From Manis javanica (taxonomy: Eukaryota > Chordata > Mammalia > Pholidota > Manidae), in the NCBI RefSeq assembly GCF_040802235.1, contig NC_133156.1:185082351-185146350 (forward strand): a stretch of DNA of 64,000 nt. Direction: 5' to 3'. Both the position numbers and the translations under genes were made by a program. Shown piece after piece: positions 50,241 through 61,370 of this stretch; within the stretch, counting starts at the first letter, position 1, and every line of letters starts with the position of its first letter. The notes below the pieces were generated by a model, which worked only from the letters and a program-made list of their open reading frames with translations, was not told where the DNA came from and did no database searches.

Positions 50241-51906
50241 CCTTCCGTGTGTCACCTGAAGGGAGGAGGGATGGGCTCTTACCTAACCAGAGAGGTAATT
50301 CAGCGATGTTTGACTCATAAAGAAGAGGCAGAAGAGGGATAGTTTTCCAGGCATCCAAGCCAAACTGGACTTAGAAAAGAAGCCTAGTGGGATTTCAGAA
50401 CCTCGCCAAGCACCTCCGACTCTTAAGTTCAAAGGCCTTCTCCGCCTCCTGTGACTATAACGAGAGGATGCACTTTATTCCCCAGTGAGATCCTGGGAGA
50501 AGCAACAAACATATAAATGTACAGTAAAGATCTCCTAATATGAGATTCTTTTCGAGTATATGGTAGTTTGGCTTCGGTTTGTGTTGATAGTAAGAGTGGG
50601 GAGGTGCATGGCAAAAACTTGCTCCCGACTCATGAACTTGTTTTTATCAGTTTACTTTCTTCCCCAAACCCTCAAGAGGAAGTCCTCTGATGAACACTGA
50701 CATTAAAATTTTAACCATCATAGCTAATTTGGATCATAACCAGCTGAACGGGTGTAACTGTGGTCTTGGCAAATTCAGAAACATAGGTGAGTAGCATATC
50801 TCGGAGGTGCAATTGTCATTAGTTTGTTAAAAGAAGTCCTTAGCAGTTATCTCAAAACCCTCTTCCTTTATGGCCACATCGCCAGTCCCCCCTTGTAAAA
50901 GGAAGTGCAAAATGGAATAAACTGATTTTAAGCGAATATGAGCTGTCTTTATATGCAAAAACAGGTTCTTGCTTTCATTGGATTTCAGAAGCCTATACCA
51001 TGCAGTTTAGGTAAATTAGCTGAAAGTGGACTTTAAATCTTTAGTGACATACTATAGCTTGTTGAATTGTAAACATTGTTGATAGTTATTAATCACTGTT
51101 GCTTGATGGACTCAGCGACTGTTATCCTTAGTTCATAATTAACTATGCATGTATGGTAGCTTCAGGAGGCCATTTCTAAAACACTAGTCTTTTAGCCAGA
51201 TTCAATATTTGAGATTTAGTGTCATTATAACCCAGATCTCAACCTCTTGTACATTTCAGGTAGTATTTGTCAAATGTAAGCTCCTCTCCATTAGGTATGA
51301 GTAAATAAACAATTATGTAAACTTCTAAAAGGCCATCAGATTTATGAGTCAGTCACAAATTTTATTTGGAGAACTTAATGACAGGCACTAGTACCCACAG
51401 ACAACAAATATTCAGGAGTTTAACAGAATTGAATCATATACAATTCCAGAACTATTTTCAATAAAATTGGAATTAAATGTGTTCCCACAGTAGTCATTTC
51501 TACTACTAAACTCAGTAAATTATAATCTGCAAAGAATCACTTCTCTCTTTTAGATAATATTTCTTTGGGTGCAGAAAGAAGTTTTTTGACATAAAACATT
51601 TACAAAAATATTTAAAAAGAAGGGAACTAACGTGTAGAGAGCCTCCTCTGTGCAATTCAGATGTGAGGCAGGCAGTCTACACATTATCCTGTTAATCCTT
51701 GCAAGAACACACAGGAAAGGAACATCATTGGCCCCATTTTACAGATTGAGAAACTCAAGTTGAGAAAGTTAAGGTTCTTTAATTCATACCCAGACAGTAT
51801 CTGTCTCAGAGTAGGATCTATAGTCTGATCTGAAGAGACTTAGTATGTTTAAACTTTGCCTTTTAGGTCCTGTATGAGAATAATTTACTAAAATTATCAT
51901 CAAGCT
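50241..51906 (+). other. FBXO48: FBXO48 5' UTR and intron region
   Basis: Between the CpG island and the coding start. The exon carrying the start codon probably begins after the TTTTAG acceptor at 51861-51866. A possible untranslated exon lies at 50651-50786 (acceptor TTTTTATCAG, strong donor AG|GTGAGT). 51640-51850 is a MIR. Exon structure here needs transcript data; nothing else is recognised. Confidence 0.5.
51640..51850 (-). repeat. MIR SINE, minus strand
   Basis: GGCCCCATTTTACAGATTGAG, then GAAACTCAAGTTGAGAAAG and AGAGTAGGATC follow inverted MIR in order. It ends just before the FBXO48 coding exon. Confidence 0.75.
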
Positions 51907-52212
51907 ATGCAGAGAATCTCCAGGAGGAATATTAATTCAAGAGTTTCTGACATAGAGTTGAACTCTGTGGATGCTGAGAAGGAAAAAAAAGAGAATCAAA
52001 ATAACTTTGTTGAACTGCTTCCTCCAGAAGTTACCTTTAAAATTTTCAGTCAGCTGGATGTTTGGAGTTTGTGCAGAGCTTCAGTGACATGCAGGAGCTG
52101 GAATTACACAATAAGAAACAGTGATTCCTTATGGAAACCTCATTGCTTGGCTCTAAGAGCTGTGTGCCAAAGAGAAATAGATGATGATGTGGAAAGTGGT
52201 TATTGCTGGAAG
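51907..52212 (+). CDS. FBXO48: FBXO48 coding exon a (start codon and F-box)
   Basis: Codes residues 1-102 of F-box only protein 48, a small F-box protein expected to bind SKP1 and serve as the substrate receptor of an SCF ubiquitin ligase; reports link human FBXO48 to AMPK turnover. The F-box spans about residues 34-80, from FVELLPPEVTFKIFSQL to WNYTIRNSDSLWKPHC. It shows the expected LPxE, IFSxL and CRxW positions. A charged, lysine-rich N-terminal tail precedes it. The ATG has G at -3. The exon ends TGG AAG|GTAAGT in phase 0; continued reading into the intron is not real coding. No other recognisable domain (WD40, LRR) is present, which is normal for this protein. Confidence 0.96.
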
Positions 52213-52668
52213 GTAAGTTTCATCATTATAGTCTGCAGTGTTCTTGACCATATGGTGCTGGGTTTGAGCTAACTGTACCTTCTGCTTGGAGGAGGTAGGA
52301 TTGCATGTACAAAATGATATATACAAAGTATGTTGGTTTTCAGAGTTAAAGTTGAATTATTATTCTTTTCCTACAAGCCATGCTATCTCCCATCCATCCT
52401 TTCACATTTTTGTAAATCCTAAATTCAAGCATTTGCCTCTGCTAGCCAGATAGAAAGTGTCTACTTCTTTTCACTCTGTTATCCAAAACCCCCAGCAAAC
52501 TCTGTGGCTCACTCCATATATACATACACACACATTCGTATATGTGTATATCAGTGTAAACACTTAATCTTCTTTTCAGCCCTGTCAGTCAGCTTCTCTA
52601 GTTTCAAACAAACTTACTAACCAACCACTTACTTATCTTCTTTAACAATGATGCTTTACCTCTTTCAG

Positions 52669-52830
52669 GTAATACTACTGAGAAATTACCAGAAGAGTAA
52701 AGTGAAACATGAGTGGCTGAGTGGTAGATACAGCAAGCTATGTTCTTCTATTAGCCTACCAGAAAAAATCATGTACCCAATGGATGCAGATACTTGGGGA
52801 GAAATTCTAGAAGCAGAATTGGAAAGATAA
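52669..52830 (+). CDS. FBXO48: FBXO48 coding exon b (C-terminus and stop)
   Basis: After a CTCTTTCAG acceptor (52660-52668) the frame continues VILLRNYQKSKVKHEWLSG and ends DTWGEILEAELER before TAA at 52828-52830. This gives 53 residues, so the full protein is 155 residues, the length I recall for human FBXO48. The 456-bp intron (52213-52668) has no notable element beyond a short TA/CA-rich patch near 52520-52550. There are no stops or frameshifts, so the gene looks intact. Confidence 0.96.
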   Translation, partial: VILLRNYQKSKVKHEWLSGRYSKLCSSISLPEKIMYPMDADTWGEILEAELER

Positions 52831-55074
52831 GCAGGAAAATCACAAACAAACCTCTTAACTTTGAGAATTTAAAACTAAAATGACTCTTGGTTACAAAATG
52901 TGTATCTTTACCCATTCAATTTTTTGTTCACCTTTTTAATATGTAACTTTTAAAAGAAGACAAGTAGAAAATACTATAAAAGTAAAGCTTTGTATTTTGC
53001 ACTTTAGTAAAAAATATTTTTCTGTTTTTATTATAAATTGATAAAATGAAATGTTATTTATATAAGAAATACTATAATGATAAAGTGATTTTGTATATTG
53101 TTTCATTCATTTGTGTTAGTATATTGTAGTACTTTAATGATAAGAGAACTTGGTTGGTATTTTCTGTGCAATAGTAATTTAACAATTCAGGAAACCATTT
53201 GAAGAAACTTAGATTCATTAAGTAGTAGACATAACTAGGCTCATGGGAAGAATACCTAAATGAAATGAATAACAATATGTTTAAATGTATAATACATTTA
53301 TATTTCAATAACTCTAAAATTTCCATTTCACTAGAAGCAGATTAACATTGAAACCATTTTAAAATGTGTTAAATTTGTGGTTTAGTTTAAAATTAGTCAA
53401 CCAGAGGGCTAAAACTTGTGAAAGTAAGATTCCTATTACTTGCCTAGAGACCTGGAATTGCTCTGAGGGTCTTAAAAAATTTGGAAAATTTCCAGAACAC
53501 TTAACTACTATCAGAATTTCACACTATTTTTCTTGGTAAAATTTTCTTTCTGAAAGACTTATAGCATCATCTAGTGGACCACTTGTGGATAACCAGAACA
53601 TAGCACTGAGCTTTGCGTTTTCTCCACATGTGAAAGAAAGAAAAGCATTTTCTTATATACCGGCTTTGTTAAAGGTGATAGCTTTCCAGGAACTTTTAAC
53701 TTTAGTTTTTGTTCTCTTTCTCTTACAAGTAGACAGAATAGTACTCACTATACCAGATTCTGAATCTGTGGGTCAGCACCATAGTAAAAAGTGTCTACCA
53801 AACATTTTAGTTAGTTTGGGGGTTTCTTCTTAAATTGTGCTGTATAACACAAAAAGTAAGAATCCAGGAAACCAGTATTTAACAAATAGGCAAATAGCAG
53901 AAAAATGCAGTCTATACACATTCCATTTGTTGGGAAGCAAGCAATGATTTGTTGCCTCCTAATAATTTCTTAGAGTTGGAAGGGACTTTGACAATCAGCA
54001 ATGTAGCCTCTAGGACTATTCAGCAATCCCTTCTATAGAAATGTTCTTCCTCTAACCCACCTTTATTCTTTCCCTGGCAAACACTTGTAAACTCTTCATC
54101 CTGATTCGGAAACCATCCCTAAATTCTACCATTCCAGAGTAAGTGGCCCTCTTAAGGTTCCCTTAGTTCTTTGTACATACCATTCTCAAGGCTGTCACAT
54201 ATTAAATTGTTTGTTTTGTCTGTCTCGTAGTTTGTACTGTGAGCTTCTTAATGTCAGGGACCATTTATTTATTTTTGTGTTCACAAAATCTGGAACATCA
54301 TAGGTACTCCATAAATATTTGTTAAATTATTTTTATATTATTTATTTTAATCCAAACTAGAATGTATAATAAAAATAACTTACTATATTGTTAGTAGACA
54401 AGATTGGATTGAAATACAGTGTGTAACCCATAAGATATACGGAATTCTTGATATTAATGCTAATACATGAACAATTGTTCTACTCTTCTCAAAAGCTGCA
54501 AGAAAAATAGGAAAGTAGAAATTGGGGGGTGAGGTTGGATAAATACTTGAAAATAAACTTGATCTGAGAGTATCACTTATTATTTTTAATTATTGGTCCA
54601 CCCCAATCCAGTTTTAAGTATTATTTTTCAATGTACATGACTAACCTTTGCTTTTTTTTTTTTTAGTACCATAGCCTTAAAATAATCCTTTGTAGAGTAA
54701 GTTTTAAACTATGATCATAGTCCACACTGAAAGGAAAACTTGGAAACTCTATGGTAAATTTTATGGGTGGGCTTAGAATGAACTGTACATTTATCAGACC
54801 AAGCCATTAGCACCTGAGAACATGAGTGGGTGGGGCAGAATGGAAGGATGGCATGGTTTTACTCATAGATAAATAAAATAACATGTTATGTATACAAAGT
54901 TTGAAAAAAGAGGTGAGATTATTGGGGTAAAGTACTAAGAATTTTCCAGTGTTGCTTAATACTTAGTCAGTTCAAGATGTAGTTTTTGTTCTTCGTTTTT
55001 TTTTTTTAGGACCCTTTTGTTAGTTGCTCCTGGTTTATAACACCATTTTAGATCAGGATATAATTGTCAATAAA
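52831..55074 (+). other. FBXO48: FBXO48 3' UTR candidate region
   Basis: AT-rich sequence after the stop codon. There is no AATAAA close to the stop. Candidate poly(A) signals are AATAAA at about 54369 and a clean AATAAA at 55069-55074. Which is used, and so the UTR length, cannot be decided from sequence. A small frame at 53585-53833 shows no sign of being a gene. Confidence 0.4.
54060..54345 (+). repeat. L2 LINE 3' fragment
   Basis: TACTGTGAGCTTCTTAATGTC, then AGGGACCATTTATTTATTT and CATAGGTACTCCATAAATATT follow the L2 3' end closely. Confidence 0.7.
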
Positions 55075-55364
55075 ATCTGTATGAACATAAACTTAAGACT
55101 TTTGAGTACACATATGTATATACAACTAATTTGAAAATTATACCCCTAACCACTCTAATTTCATCTTTGCTTTGACTTTACCTAATATCTTCTCTACAAA
55201 ACCTCAAATGCCCTAATAATATTAACAAAAACAAGGTGACATTATGGGTTGGGAAAAATAATGAATAAGATGGAAGGTCACACATTTTTATTTAGAGTTG
55301 ACGACCAAAACTATCAAATAGAAGAAATTAGACCAATAGTGAACAATGTTGATTAATTGTAATA

Positions 55365-55560
55365 GCCGACATTCATTGAATGCTTACTCTGCAGCAAGCA
55401 GTGTGCAAATGTAGGGGGTACTATTACTCTATATCCATTTTATGAATGAGGAAACTGCAAATTAGAGAATGGTTTTATCCATCTAGTTCATCACCATCCT
55501 AAGCACCTGTACGAGTATCTAATAGATGGTAGGCTCAGTAAATCTTTATTGAATGAATTA
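55365..55560 (-). repeat. MIR SINE, minus strand (with L2-like tail)
   Basis: CATTTTATGAATGAGGAAACTG is the inverted MIR core. The following AGGCTCAGTAAATCTTTATTG resembles an L2 end. Confidence 0.65.
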
Positions 55561-55619
55561 AAACAAAGTTGTTTTAATTACCTAAGACTGAGTAACTCAA
55601 ATGACAGAGCCAAGAACAT

Positions 55620-56150
55620 TTTTCTAACTTTGTATCTTGAAAAATTTCAAACCAACAGAAAAGTTAAAATAGTTGACAAAGAACTCTTAGCCTTTACCTA
55701 GACAGACCAGTTGTTAACATTTCCACATATTTTGTTTTATTCTTGCTGAAGCATTTGAAAATAAGTTGCAGACAAGATGATGCTTCACCCCTCAACACTT
55801 CAGCATGCATCTGCTAAGAATAAATACTGTCTTATATACAATGACATTATCACATCTAAAATTGTTTATATTAATAATATCACCTGATTTACAATCTCTA
55901 TTTAAATTTCCACAATGACCTCAAAAAAATCTTTCATAAATTTTTTTTTCCAATTCAGGATCCAAACAAGATTTCCATATGCATATCATTTTTTATGTCC
56001 CTTTAGTCTCTTTTAACCAGAAACAACTCCCTGGCTTTGGTTTTGTTTTTCAGGATATTGACTTTTGTTTTCTTTAAGAGTTCAGTCTGGTCATCTTACA
56101 GAATGTTCTGTAATTGATTTATCTCATTATCTCTTCATGATTTAATTCAG
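55620..56150 (-). mobile_element. Old L1 3' UTR, minus strand
   Basis: CCACAATGACCTCAAAAAAATC, TTCAGGATCCAAACAAGATTT and GTCCCTTTAGTCTCTTTTAA are landmarks of an inverted old L1 3' UTR. Confidence 0.6.
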
Positions 56151-56453
56151 GGAAAATATACTTAGTAATTTTACTACATAGGCGATGTAATATGCTTCTT
56201 TTTGCATCACATTAAGAAGCCCATAATGTCTGATTGTTCTATGTGAGATAGTAAATCTGATCATTTTAAGGAATATTTTTCCGTAGAGCCAAGATTTCTT
56301 TTTCAACAACCCATTTCTAGGGTATTCCCCATGGCTAACCATATGCTAGATGCCTTATATACATTATCTTATTTGATCTTAACAATTAATTAGCCTTTTA
56401 AAGAAAATAATCTTTCACAGAAAATCATCTTCAACTTCTTTTCCAGGCAATCT

Positions 56454-56514
56454 AATATATGTATATATATGTATATATATATACATATATATACAAATAT
56501 ATATATATATATTT

Positions 56515-56555
<41 letters not shown>
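56454..56555. repeat. (TA)n microsatellite
   Basis: About 100 bp of TA repeat with a few TATG/TACA interruptions and one TTTTGTGTG break. The frame across it is low complexity only. Confidence 0.95.
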
Positions 56556-56559
<4 letters not shown>

Positions 56560-56729
56560 TAAAGCCACTATTTAAACCCAAATAATCTCTCTGACTTCAG
56601 AGACCACCAAGCTAGAATATAGTGCCCTTTATCATTTCAAAACTTAGTCCTTACACTGAGGCAAAGTGAAGGACTCAGACTAATGAGGAACATCTCCCAT
56701 TACAAATATCTAGAAAATCTTGGAGAAGT

Positions 56730-57640
56730 CAATATTAAATATGTAGAACTTATATTTCTGCTAATGACAGACAGATAATCTGACAAGCCTTCCCACCTAG
56801 GACAACTTAAAAAGCTGGAGAAAAATTTAATACACTTAAGGCATTATAGCACTAAAAAGATAGTAAGAAATATTGGAGCAGTTTCTGGAGAAAGAAAGGG
56901 AACTAGAGAGATAAGTCCATAACTGAGGTTAATCTTGCCTTGGAGCATTTGCCAATTTCTACAAAGGCAGCTGAGAGATTAAGTAGACTTGGAAGTCTCT
57001 CAGGGGTACAAAGACAACAGTGGAATCTAGGACTCGCTAAGAGAAGGGGGAGCAACACTAATCCCCCATCTTCTTTGGGACCTAGAAGGACTGCGCCCCA
57101 GGAACTGGAGTAACCAGAAGTACATAGGCAAGTACCTCACAGGAAAACCATGCATCTCAGTCACTGAAATGAGAAGAGAAGATCCCGGAATAACAATGCC
57201 CAAATACCTAGCAGAAGCAAAAAAAGTCCTCCGTGGAGAAAGTTTATCTACATTTAAGGCTTTATATTATCTCTACAAACATTTTTAAAAATCAGTGTCT
57301 GATGCACACATACACACACATAAGGAGACAGAATAACATGAATAAAAAACAGGCAGAAAAGCACAGTAGAGAAGACCCACAGTGGGAGTTATCAAATGAA
57401 GTCTCCAAAACAAAGCTTGGGGTCATAAAAGGCATGGAGAATTTCAGCAGAGAACTGAAAATAGTAGGAACAGTGCAAAGCGAGGGATGCAAATCAGGCC
57501 TCATAAAATCCAGCATTCTTATATTCAGCCCTACCATAAATAAAACCCACTTTTTTATTAAATCCAGTTTGCATTGTTCAACACCTCCTAGTCCCAGAGC
57601 AGTCAGGGCAGGAAGTGATAAGATAAAACTGAAGCTTTGC
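56730..57640 (+). mobile_element. Old L1M/HAL1 5' region and ORF1 remnant
   Basis: GACAGACAGATAATCTGACAAG and GGACAACTTAAAAAGCTGGAG follow the 5' part of HAL1/L1M elements. The 147-residue frame at 57233-57676 overlaps this remnant and has no independent support. Confidence 0.5.
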
Positions 57641-58218
57641 AAATCACACCAATTACATTGTTACCACAAACATTAACTTGTCATGGAAAAAAATCTTAAC
57701 CGTTTTCTGAGGCCTATTTTTCAGCTATTGGTCTTCTGAGCCCTGTAGGGAAGAAACTGGCTGCTGGTTTCCCACTTGGCTTGTTTTAATTTAGTTTTAA
57801 TATGACAGAATTGTGTATCTGATCATCACACAGTGAAAGTCTGGTAGAAAACACATGAAATTATCAAAGAAACTTCCTAAAAATCACATTTGAAAATCTC
57901 TCAATTTACTGTGGTGACTGTGTTTTTTGTTGCTAATAAGTAGAATAGGCAGAATTTTCCATCTTTATTTCCGTAGGTCTTTTTTAATAGAGATTTTACC
58001 ATTGTTTCTCTATGCGTGACCTTTGGTTTTATAAGCTCAACTTCTTTTTCTCTCCTACACTCCTTTTATTATGTGTTTATTTCATTGACTTTATTCCTAA
58101 ATATTTTGTCTTGAAAGATTTCAAAGTTACAGAAAAGCTGAACGAGCAGTGTAATTGTATAATCACCTAAATTACCCAATGGTTAACTTAAGCCACTTTT
58201 GCTTTATCTCTATCTGTG

Positions 58219-58702
58219 CTAGGTTTCTAAACCTTGACATTTTGGGTTATTTAGGGGGCTGTCCTGTACTCTGTACTCTGTTTGACAGGGTAAAGGGAAG
58301 AGAAGGGGTGTGAACTGAACAGTCCAAGTAGGTTTATTGCTAAACCTGAGAAGGACCCCTCTGTTCTGACGAGCAGAACAAAGAAGGCCACCCTTACAGG
58401 CTAAGAGGCTTTTTATAGTGTCCTTTTGGCGGGCTTTTGAGGAGGCAGCGTGGGGAAAGGGTGGGCTTATGGCCTGCTGACTGACGTGTCCTCCAGGGAA
58501 TGCTTGTGGACTAAGTAAAATGAAACCTAAATCTCTCTTGAGATGGCAGGTGGACTTATTTTAAATGACGGTCCTCCTGTCCAGCTGCTATCACAGCATC
58601 CCTGGCCTCTACTCATCAGGTGCCTAAAGCACCCCCTCCCAAGTTATGACAACCAAAAATGTCTCTAGACATTGTTAAATGTCCCTGATTAAAAACCACT
58701 TG
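58219..58702 (-). mobile_element. MER20 (hAT-Charlie), interrupted
   Basis: The left part (58219-58282) reads CTTGACATTTTGGG and GGGGGCTGTCCTGT. The right part (58594-58702) reads CATCCCTGGCCTCTACTCATC, ATGACAACCAAAAATGTCTC and ends AAAAACCACTTG. Together they follow inverted MER20, with a 311-bp LTR inserted between. Confidence 0.8.
58283..58593 (-). mobile_element. Solo LTR (311 bp) inside MER20
   Basis: Bounded by TGACAG and CTATCA, imperfect inverted ends of TG...CA type. On the minus strand it has a TATA box (ACTATAAAAAGCC, near 58413-58425) and an AATAAA (58333-58338, seen as TTTATTG on plus) in the right order. No internal retroviral sequence and no clear target duplication are present. 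The family is not recalled. Confidence 0.75.
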
Positions 58703-59992
58703 TCTAGGATAAAAACACAGCACTTTTGTTGAGCTGAACAGTTTGAAAATAGATTTTAAGGTCTCATGATATTGTACCCACAAATACCATAGTGTGTACT
58801 TCCTAAGGGCAGGCACACACTCCTACATAACCACAACACCATAGTCACACCCAAGAAATTGAACTTTCATACAATAATGATATCATCTGATACCTAGCTC
58901 AGATCCAAATTTCACTCAATTTATCACAGAAAAGTATGCTTTCAAACTTTTGAATGCTTGTCAATCTCATAGTGAGAAATGATGACATAGATTTTATCAA
59001 TGATTTATTATGAGCTTTTTGCAAACATACAGAAAAATTGAAAGAACTTTCCCAGAGGAGATTTAGTTTGTATTTATCTTGTCATAAACGAAGTTCATAT
59101 GTTTAAAGGCACTTACACCTTTTGGTGTGTATGAGTCTTTGTTTTTCTCAAATAGCAAATAGAGGAAGTTAGTTCTTTATCTATGATATATGTTGCAATT
59201 ATATTTCTCCCAGTTTGTCACTTTGACTTTGCTTGTAGAGTTTTTTCGCACAACTATTTATTAAATTAGTCGAATTTGTTATTTTCTGCTATTGGATCTG
59301 GATGATAAGTATATTTTTAAAGGTTTCCCCACAGCAAGATTATAAACAAATTCACTTAGGTTTTCTTCTTAGTGCTTGTATGGCTCACATTTTCCATTTG
59401 AAGTTTTTCCTGGAGTAGAATGTGTGTTATGGAGTCAAATTTTTTTTTCAAATGGTTGTGCAGGTGTCCTAACACCATTTATTAACAACTCTGTCATCTC
59501 TCCAGTGATCTGAGATACCATGTCCTTCATATAATAAATTTCCCTTTTACTTGGCTCTATTTCTGAATTTTCAACTATGTTTCAGGTCTGTCTATTCATG
59601 CCACACTATTTTATTATAGAGGATTTAGAGTGTACTGGTATTTAGCAGAGTTCTCTCTCCTTGTTGGTCCTTTCCTCCCACCCCAAGTTTTCCTATATAG
59701 GCATGTATGTTCATTTTTCTATGTGGAATTTAGAGTCAAGTTGCCTAGTTTCAGGAATAATACTTGTTGGAATTTTACTGAAGTGTTAAATTAGGGATAA
59801 TTTACATCTCTATGATGCCAAGTTATCCAAGACCAAGGGATATTTCCATTTGTCTTTCAGAAATGTTTTTAGTTTTCCCTCATATGGGTTTTACACCCTT
59901 CCTTTTAAGTTTATTTCCAACTATTTTGATCTTTTATGTTGTAATTATAAATAGGATTGTGTCTTCTTTTATCTTCTAATTGATTATCATTA

Positions 59993-60450
59993 TGTTAGGA
60001 AGGAAGGAACTGAGCTTGGTGTTGCAGGGAAGTCAGATATAGTGAGACAAGACACCAAAGTCAAGAAAGCAAAGTAAGTTTCAATGCACCTGCAGAGATT
60101 AACTGAGCGGGCCTGCGCCTAAGGAGAGACAGGCCTGAATGCTCAGTCTTTGGCTTCTTTTATGTGGTTTTGGCAGGGCAGAGAGGCCCGTGATTGACAG
60201 CTCTTAGCTCTCTAGGCTTGTTCTGATTGGTGAGATGAGGACAGGGGCTGTTCTGTGCCTGTGCTTCTGGTGTTTCTTATCTGGGGAGACCCTGCACAGT
60301 TCTTGAGTCACTCTTGGATGCTGTGGCTTCATCTGATTAAGTCTCTGAGTCATTTCTGGCTCTCTGATTCTATCTGATCAACTTCCTGAGTCATTTTTGG
60401 GGGGCCCTGTCTTCTTTTCATCCTGCTTATTTCTGTCTTTCTACCTAACA
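59993..60450 (-). mobile_element. Solo LTR (458 bp) with 4-bp ATTA target duplication
   Basis: Begins TGTTAGG and ends CCTAACA, perfect 7-bp inverted ends. ATTA at 59989-59992 and at 60451-60454 forms an exact 4-bp target duplication, the length made by gammaretrovirus-like (ERV1) integrases. On the minus strand it has a CCAATCAG box (60226-60233 region), an ACATAAAAG TATA-like box and a T-rich end. Inserted into an L1 beside a CA repeat. Confidence 0.85.

Positions 60451-60453
<3 letters not shown>

Positions 60454-60500
<47 letters not shown>
60454..60500. repeat. (CA)n microsatellite
   Basis: About 46 bp of perfect CA that starts at the last base of the LTR target duplication. Confidence 0.95.
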
Positions 60501-60502
<2 letters not shown>

Positions 60503-60783
60503 TGATTTCTGTACATTGATTTTATAACCTGCTAACTTACTGAATTCTTTTGTTTATATTGGTGTTATCATTGAATCTCCTGGCAGTTTCCCCAATATAT
60601 TATCATATCACTGTAAATGGATTGGACTTCTTTTCCAATTCTTATGCTTCTGTGTTTTTCCCTTGAATGAAGACACTGACTGATGCATCCAGTATGATGT
60701 TAAACAGAAATGGAGATCGTAGACATCTTTGCCTTGTTCCTTATCTTAGTGGAAATGCCCCCAGTGTTTCTCCATTATAATAG

Positions 60784-60800
60784 TCTCTCTCTCTCTCTCT
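60784..60800. repeat. (TC)n short repeat
   Basis: 17 bp of TC repeat within the antisense L1, followed by TATATATG-rich sequence. Confidence 0.9.
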
Positions 60801-61184
60801 GCTATATATATGTATAATGTTAAGGGACTATATATAATAATATATATTAATCATATTAATTATGATATTACATTAATCATATTAAGGGAATATCCATTAA
60901 TTTCTATTTCCTAATGCTTTTATTAGGAATGGATCTTGAATTTTATAAAGGGACTATTTGGTATCTATGGTTTAAGTTATATATTTCTAACCTGAGAATT
61001 TTTAAGAACTTTATAAAGATTATGTTATTAATCTGTACACTATAACAGTAATTTCTTAAGTTGATAAAACACACGTACATTTTCCTCAGATCCAGAAAAT
61101 CAACAATACTGGAGATTATATTTTACAACCTTGGAAAACAGGTGGCCTTTCTTCCCCCAAATTGTCTTGCAACAATAATATCTT

Positions 61185-61370
61185 CCATTAAGTACCTTTT
61201 ATGTGGCCACTTACTCATCAAACAGTCTTGAAAGGTAATTTTCAAAATTAATATTTTAAAGATTCAAAATTGCGGTTCGTAGAAATGAAGTAACTTGAGT
61301 AAGGTCAAACAACATGCCTGGATGAGAATACCTGGCCGCAGGACTGAGTCAGAAGGTGTTTCTGCCACAC
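61185..61370 (-). repeat. MIR SINE, minus strand
   Basis: GAAATGAAGTAACTTGAGTAAGG, then a TCAAACAACATGCCTGG and GGACTGAGTCAGAAGG pattern follows inverted MIR. Confidence 0.6.

Larger units (their letters stand above)
58075..59080 (-). mobile_element. Old L1 3' UTR, minus strand, hosting a nested MER20 and LTR
   Basis: The left arm (58075-58218) has TTTCAAAGTTACAGAAAAGCT, and the right arm (58703-59080) has TACCTAGCTCAGATCCAAATT. Both are the same kind of inverted L1 3' UTR as 55620-56150, split by a MER20 that is itself split by an LTR. Confidence 0.6.
59090..61000 (-). mobile_element. Old L1 ORF2, minus strand, interrupted by an LTR
   Basis: Inverted ORF2 text before and after the LTR: TATATGTTGCAATTATATTTC and CTAACACCATTTATTAACAAC on the left; ACATTGATTTTATAACCTGC and AATGGAGATCGTAGACATCT on the right. 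The two arms read on across the insertion. Confidence 0.8.

Noticed and set aside
52213..52272. Continuation of the FBXO48 frame past residue 102
   Set aside because: It reads through a consensus GTAAGT donor into the intron; the frame continues correctly in the exon at 52669.
57233..57676. 147-residue frame on the plus strand (and the 116-residue frame opposite it)
   Set aside because: Overlaps an old L1M/HAL1 remnant; no conserved domain and no gene context.
58271..58600. Target-site duplication for the LTR inside MER20
   Set aside because: Flanks of 4-6 bp (ending TGTT on the left, starting CAGC on the right) do not match, so none is claimed.
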